9,410 nt of DNA from Euryarchaeota archaeon UBA19 (lineage in GTDB: Archaea; Thermoplasmatota; Poseidoniia; Poseidoniales; Thalassarchaeaceae), in the NCBI GenBank assembly GCA_002502175.1, contig DAPQ01000007.1:20225-29634 (forward strand). The letters are read 5' to 3'. The notes beneath the pieces are model-generated. The model was not told where the DNA came from and searched no databases. It saw only the letters and a list, made by a program, of their open reading frames with translations. A program made the translations under genes and the position numbers. This document shows positions 6,036-9,410 of the stretch, piece by piece. Every line of letters starts with the position of its first letter. Within the stretch, counting starts at the first letter, position 1.

Positions 6036-7472
6036 ATGACGGAAACTCGCAAGTGTAAGGTGCTCGTAGTAGGAGCAGGACCTGGAGGATATGTTGCCGC
6101 AATTCGCAGTGCCCAACTGGGCTTAGACACGGTTATTGTTGAAGGAGACAAAGCAGGTGGAACCTGTTTGATTAGGGGCTGTATCCCAAGCAAAGCAATT
6201 ATCCACGCTGCTGAGAGATTCGAATCATTACAGCAACACGCAAGCGAAGGAGGCCATATGGGGCTATCTCTAGCCTCAGAGCCCGAAATTGACATGGCTG
6301 CTTTGGTAGGTTGGAAAGATGCCATAGTAGAACGATTGAACAAAGGTGTAGAGGCGCTTTTGAAAGGCGCTGGGGCAGAATTAGTCAAGGGCTGGGCGAC
6401 CTTTACGGGGCCAAAGAAATGCACTGTAGAAACTTCTGATGGGGCTCTTGAAATTGAGGCTGAAAACGTAATTATCGCAACCGGTTCAAGTCATATCGAC
6501 TTACCATTTATGCCCTGTGACGAGGAATTTGTACTATCTTCTACCGGTGCTTTGGACCTACAAAAATTACCAAAATCTGCCGCTATTGTAGGCGGTGGTT
6601 ACATTGGACTAGAATTGGGTTGTGCTCTAGCGAAATTAGGGACTGATGTTACCGTTGTAGAAGGAATGGATTCAATTCTTGGAATAATGGACAAAGAAAT
6701 AAGAAGACCGCTCGAAATTTGGTTGAAAAAACATAAGGTTGCAGTTCATACAAATGCTCTGGCACGTGGTACTGAAATCAAAGGCAAAGGAGCAAGTCGC
6801 AAGGCGCATTTGACCTTTGAGAAGGATGGAGAAGAGCAGACAATCAAAGTCGATAAGGTGCTAGTAACTGTTGGTAGAAGTCCGAATACCAAAGGATGGG
6901 GATTGGAAAATATGGGTGTCAGGATGGACACAGGAGGACGATTCATTCGTATCGACCGACAATGTAGAACCAATGTACCAGGTGTTTACGCCATAGGCGA
7001 TGTAGCGGGTGAACCTATGTTGGCCCACAAGGCCTCTTCTCAAGGTGAAATGGTGGCCGAAATACTAGCAGGACATAACAGAGATTTCGATAAGGTTGCG
7101 ATTCCAGCAATCGTCTTTACAGAGCCTGAAATCGTCTCTGTTGGATTGTCTCCTGATGAAGCCAAGGAAAGAGGAGAAGAAATCATAACCGGAAAATTCC
7201 CTCTAGCAGCAAACGGTCGAGCGCTAACATTGGAAGCTGAGAAAACAGCTGGATTCATTCGAGTTACTGCTCGTGAATCCGACCATGTCATTCTTGGTAT
7301 TCAGGCCGTTGGAAGCCACGTTGCTGAATTACATGGTGAATTCGTCCTAGCACTAGAAATGGGAGCTTTATTGGAAGATATCGCTGATACTGTTCATGCA
7401 CATCCCACAATGACTGAGGCCTTCCACGAAGGAGTATTGAAGACCCTAGGTCACGCTATCCACTCTGCATGA
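6036..7472 (+). CDS. lpdV: Dihydrolipoamide dehydrogenase (E3) of the BCKDH complex
   Basis: This FAD enzyme reoxidises dihydrolipoyl-E2 and reduces NAD+. The 478-residue protein begins with the FAD-binding GAGPGG (13-18) and the redox disulfide in GGTCLIRGC (Cys44 and Cys49). ATGSS ends the first FAD half, VGGGYIGLELG is the NAD-binding glycine motif, and YAIGDVAGEPMLAHKA is the second FAD segment. The C-terminal dimer interface has HAHPTMTE, with the catalytic His456-Glu461 pair. Inside the disulfide loop, Ile-Arg replaces the common Asn-Val or Asn-x; from memory some BCKDH-dedicated bacterial E3 proteins share this. Its place next to E2 indicates a dedicated E3. The stop TGA at 7470-7472 is followed 8 nt later by the lipB Shine-Dalgarno sequence. 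Confidence 0.94.
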   Translation: MTETRKCKVLVVGAGPGGYVAAIRSAQLGLDTVIVEGDKAGGTCLIRGCIPSKAIIHAAERFESLQQHASEGGHMGLSLASEPEIDMAALVGWKDAIVERLNKGVEALLKGAGAELVKGWATFTGPKKCTVETSDGALEIEAENVIIATGSSHIDLPFMPCDEEFVLSSTGALDLQKLPKSAAIVGGGYIGLELGCALAKLGTDVTVVEGMDSILGIMDKEIRRPLEIWLKKHKVAVHTNALARGTEIKGKGASRKAHLTFEKDGEEQTIKVDKVLVTVGRSPNTKGWGLENMGVRMDTGGRFIRIDRQCRTNVPGVYAIGDVAGEPMLAHKASSQGEMVAEILAGHNRDFDKVAIPAIVFTEPEIVSVGLSPDEAKERGEEIITGKFPLAANGRALTLEAEKTAGFIRVTARESDHVILGIQAVGSHVAELHGEFVLALEMGALLEDIADTVHAHPTMTEAFHEGVLKTLGHAIHSA

Positions 7473-7480
7473 TTCAATAT

Positions 7481-7486
7481 GGAGGG
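7481..7486 (+). promoter_or_regulatory. Shine-Dalgarno site selecting a TTG start for lipB
   Basis: GGAGGG lies downstream of the in-frame ATG at 7469, so it cannot serve that codon. It is 6 nt before an in-frame TTG at 7493, which also begins the conserved LipB sequence. Confidence 0.65.
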
Positions 7487-7492
7487 TCGTTT

Positions 7493-8179
7493 TTGCTAAA
7501 GTTGCAAATCCTGAGAGCCGAAATTGAATCACATGAATTAGTCGACGCGGCCATGTCGAAGCTACAAGAAAAACGAATCCTAGATGAGATTCCAGATACT
7601 TTGATTCTAGTACAACATCCAGAGGTGGTAACACTTGGCCCCAAGGCGGAAAGAGATGGAGCCTTGGAGGACCCCGCGCTATCTGATTATCCGCGGAGAG
7701 TCGTAGATAGAGGAGGAGGTATGACTTATCATGGACCAGGTCAATTGGTTGTTTATCCAATAATCAAGTGGCAAGTTGGGGAACAGTCTGTTCGAAATAT
7801 AATCAATCGACTTGAGGATTGGGTCATGGCGGCTCTTGCTGATTGTGGGATAGAAGGATATCGCGATGAAAGGATGATGGGTGTATGGTTGGAAGGATAC
7901 AAAGTATGTTCGATTGGACTGGCATTCAAGCATTGGGTAAGCCGCCATGGTCTCGCTCTAAATTACAATACAAACCCTAACCGAGTAGAGGCCCTTTCTT
8001 GTTGCGGGCTTCCTGCTGGCATGACCACTTCCCTGCAAGCCCTAGGCCACACCCATGACCTTGAAGGGAGAATTCTAGATCGTGCGCGGTTGGAAGAAGC
8101 ATTGCTTGTTCTTGCCGAACAATATCTCGATCGGGTACCAATGCAACCTGAAGATTGGACAATGGAGTTGGTTGCATGA
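7493..8179 (+). CDS. lipB: Octanoyltransferase (lipoate biosynthesis), TTG start
   Basis: LipB moves octanoate from octanoyl-ACP to the lysine of lipoyl domains, the step before LipA. The 228-residue product (numbered from TTG 7493) has RGGGMTYHGPGQ (73-84, with conserved His80), VVYPI, Lys137 in GYKVCSIG and HGLALN (152-157), followed by SCCG with Cys171 before Gly as the expected acyl-thioester nucleophile. The Lys and Cys form the known LipB catalytic dyad. The start is chosen because GGAGGG (7481-7486) is 6 nt upstream and LKLQILRAE fits typical LipB beginnings. The alternative is ATG 7469, which overlaps the lpdV stop (ATGA) and adds 8 residues. The stop overlaps the next gene by ATGA. 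Length is normal for the family. In an archaeon the octanoyl-ACP donor is not obvious. Confidence 0.92.
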   Translation: MLKLQILRAEIESHELVDAAMSKLQEKRILDEIPDTLILVQHPEVVTLGPKAERDGALEDPALSDYPRRVVDRGGGMTYHGPGQLVVYPIIKWQVGEQSVRNIINRLEDWVMAALADCGIEGYRDERMMGVWLEGYKVCSIGLAFKHWVSRHGLALNYNTNPNRVEALSCCGLPAGMTTSLQALGHTHDLEGRILDRARLEEALLVLAEQYLDRVPMQPEDWTMELVA

Positions 8180-9360
8180 GGCCAAATAGAAGCCATCTGG
8201 AGAAATATTGGTCTTTGGACCCTGATGTGACTTTCCTAAACCACGGTTCCTTCGGCGCTACTCCAAATATGGTGTTGGAAGAACAAAATCGATTGAGATT
8301 ACATCTAGAATCAGATCCTGTTCGATTCTTCGAAAGAGAGGCTTTCGAAAATATGAATTTTGCACGGCGTGCACTCTCAAAATTTCTCAATGCAGATCCC
8401 GAAGGCATGACCTTTTGTCAAAATGCCACCAGTGGGGTAAATACTGTCCTTCGAAGTTTGGTTCTAAACCGAGGAGACGAAATAATCGTTCCAGATCATT
8501 CGTATCAAGCATGTTGGAATGCAATCGATTTCGTAGCATCCAGATGGGGCGCTAAGGTTGTAGTAGTAGACCTGCCATTTAGATGTGATTCAGAAGAAGA
8601 AATCATTGAACCCTTGTTAGCTGCAATTTCACCTAAAACAGTTCTAGCAATGATTGACACAGTAACAAGCCCCACGGGACTTAGAATGCCCTTCGAGAAA
8701 CTTGTCGATGAATTTCAATCGAGAGGGGTCGATGTTTTGCTTGATGCAGCACACGGTCCAGGTGTAGTACCGATGGATTTGGATAAATTAGATGTGGCTT
8801 GGGTGACTGGAAACTGTCACAAATGGCTCTGTAGCCCGAAAGGGTCCGCATTCCTACACATTAGAGAAGACAAGAAAAAGGAAACTAAACCACTAACAAT
8901 CAGTCATGGACATAGTGCAGATTTATCTCCTCAAGAAAAATTCAGATTCGAATTTGATTGGCAAGGAACTAGAGACCCTACCGCAATTCTGTGTATTCCT
9001 AAATCAATTGAGACTCTCGAATCAATGGTTTCGGGAAGATTTGATGAAATTATGGAACATAACAATTCTCTCGCTTTGAAAGCAAGAAACCTTCTTTGCG
9101 AGAGTTTGGGCACAGACCCTCCAACTCCAGATTCTATGATATCTGCAATGGCTACAATCGACCTACCAGGGACATATTCAGGAGGTGCAGACATTATGGG
9201 AGACCCACTTCACAACAAACTGCTCGATGAATTCGGCATCCAAGTTCCAGTGTTCCCTTGGCCACACCACGAAATGAGATATTTTCGAATTTCCGCTTAT
9301 CTTTACAATGCTATTGAAGAGTATGAATACCTCGCAGAAATTTTGCAAGAAATTCTCTAA
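8176..9360 (+). CDS. Class V PLP-dependent enzyme, isopenicillin-N epimerase/CefD-like
   Basis: A 394-residue fold-type I PLP enzyme of the class V aminotransferase superfamily. Visible features are FLNHGSFGATP (20-30), the cofactor-phosphate segment NATSG (83-87), TSPTG (164-168), DAAHGPG (190-196, Asp190 contacting the PLP pyridine nitrogen), GNCHKW (212-217) with Lys216 as Schiff-base lysine, and RISAYLYN near the end. These fit the CefD/EgtE-like branch, which includes epimerases and C-S lyases. The C-terminal region has no cysteine in the loop used by IscS/SufS, so cysteine desulfurase activity is unlikely. Start ATG 8176 overlaps the lipB stop (ATGA), with GGAG (8164-8167) 8 nt upstream. 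The ATGA junction ties its expression to lipoate/BCKDH genes. A role in supplying 2-oxoacids or handling a sulfur compound is conjecture; the substrate is unknown. Confidence 0.85.
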   Translation: MRPNRSHLEKYWSLDPDVTFLNHGSFGATPNMVLEEQNRLRLHLESDPVRFFEREAFENMNFARRALSKFLNADPEGMTFCQNATSGVNTVLRSLVLNRGDEIIVPDHSYQACWNAIDFVASRWGAKVVVVDLPFRCDSEEEIIEPLLAAISPKTVLAMIDTVTSPTGLRMPFEKLVDEFQSRGVDVLLDAAHGPGVVPMDLDKLDVAWVTGNCHKWLCSPKGSAFLHIREDKKKETKPLTISHGHSADLSPQEKFRFEFDWQGTRDPTAILCIPKSIETLESMVSGRFDEIMEHNNSLALKARNLLCESLGTDPPTPDSMISAMATIDLPGTYSGGADIMGDPLHNKLLDEFGIQVPVFPWPHHEMRYFRISAYLYNAIEEYEYLAEILQEIL

Positions 9361-9410
9361 ATTACTATTTTCATGAATACATGAATAGAAGTAGTTGATA
9401 ATTGACCGAC
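9361..9410. repeat. Operon end: T-rich stretch, tandem 8-bp repeat and small dyad
   Basis: CATGAATA occurs twice in direct tandem at 9372-9379 and 9380-9387. The same bases form a perfect 6-bp dyad, TTCATG (9370-9375) and CATGAA (9380-9385), around AATA. The preceding ATTACTATTTT (9361-9371) is T-rich and could aid archaeal-type termination. The stem is short and not followed by a T run on the + strand, so it is not a bacterial intrinsic terminator. It may instead be an operator of the next gene. No coding start is supported in this tail. Confidence 0.4.

Noticed and set aside
2444..7472. Calling the complex pyruvate dehydrogenase (pdhA/pdhB/aceF/lpd)
   Set aside because: The long E1 alpha N-terminal arm, GRQMPVHY, the HSSSDD loop and the E2 DKATVTIPSPHDG wording match BCKDH subunits better than pyruvate dehydrogenase; broad 2-oxoacid use remains possible.
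8176..9360. The last gene as a cysteine desulfurase supplying sulfur to LipA
   Set aside because: The fold and PLP lysine fit the superfamily, but no cysteine is present in the C-terminal region where IscS/SufS carry the persulfide residue.
9361..9410. A bacterial rho-independent terminator
   Set aside because: The only stem is 6 bp, AT-rich and not followed by a run of T on the + strand.

Overview
This 9.4 kb window most likely comes from an uncultured marine planktonic archaeon of the Marine Group II/III (Poseidoniia-like) type. The host call is an inference from three signs. The truncated tRNA-Leu at the left edge has anticodon TAA followed by G37, with a GTAG-containing variable arm; that is the archaeal/eukaryal pattern, whereas bacterial tRNA-Leu(UAA) normally has A37. 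A TATA-like element lies about 26 nt upstream of the short-chain dehydrogenase start, the spacing expected for leaderless archaeal transcription. Arginine is often encoded by AGA/AGG. The proteins themselves look bacterial: the BCKDH subunits resemble Pseudomonas bkdA1/bkdA2 and mitochondrial BCKDH, and the folB/SDR pair resembles an alphaproteobacterial pair. A bacterial host is therefore not fully excluded, and transfer into an archaeon is the favoured reading.

Left block (1-1231). The 3' end of tRNA-Leu(TAA) with an encoded CCA is read rightward. It meets, with no spacer, the stop codon of a leftward two-gene operon: a PTR1/FolM-like short-chain dehydrogenase followed by a dihydroneopterin aldolase (folB), joined by a TGATG overlap. 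This is a pterin/folate module. The SDR has Arg where the family's catalytic Lys is expected.

Divergent intergenic region (1232-1332). It holds the TATA-like element for the leftward operon and two short dyads, but no clear promoter for the rightward genes.

Right block (1333-9360). Seven tightly packed rightward genes look like one operon: lipA (lipoyl synthase), bkdA1 and bkdA2 (E1 alpha and beta of the branched-chain 2-oxoacid dehydrogenase), bkdB (lipoyl E2), lpdV (E3), lipB (octanoyltransferase), and a class V PLP enzyme of the isopenicillin-N-epimerase-like family. Spacings are 1-22 nt or ATGA overlaps, and most starts have good Shine-Dalgarno sequences. The operon encodes a whole BCKDH complex plus both enzymes that make its lipoyl cofactor on the E2 lysine: LipB transfers octanoate and LipA inserts two sulfurs. 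The product oxidises branched-chain 2-oxoacids to acyl-CoA, CO2 and NADH. The role of the last PLP enzyme is unknown and is the most open question here.

The final 50 bases (9361-9410) are AT-rich, with a tandem 8-bp repeat that also forms a small dyad; they probably hold the operon's end and the approach to the next gene. I saw no mobile element, CRISPR array or origin.
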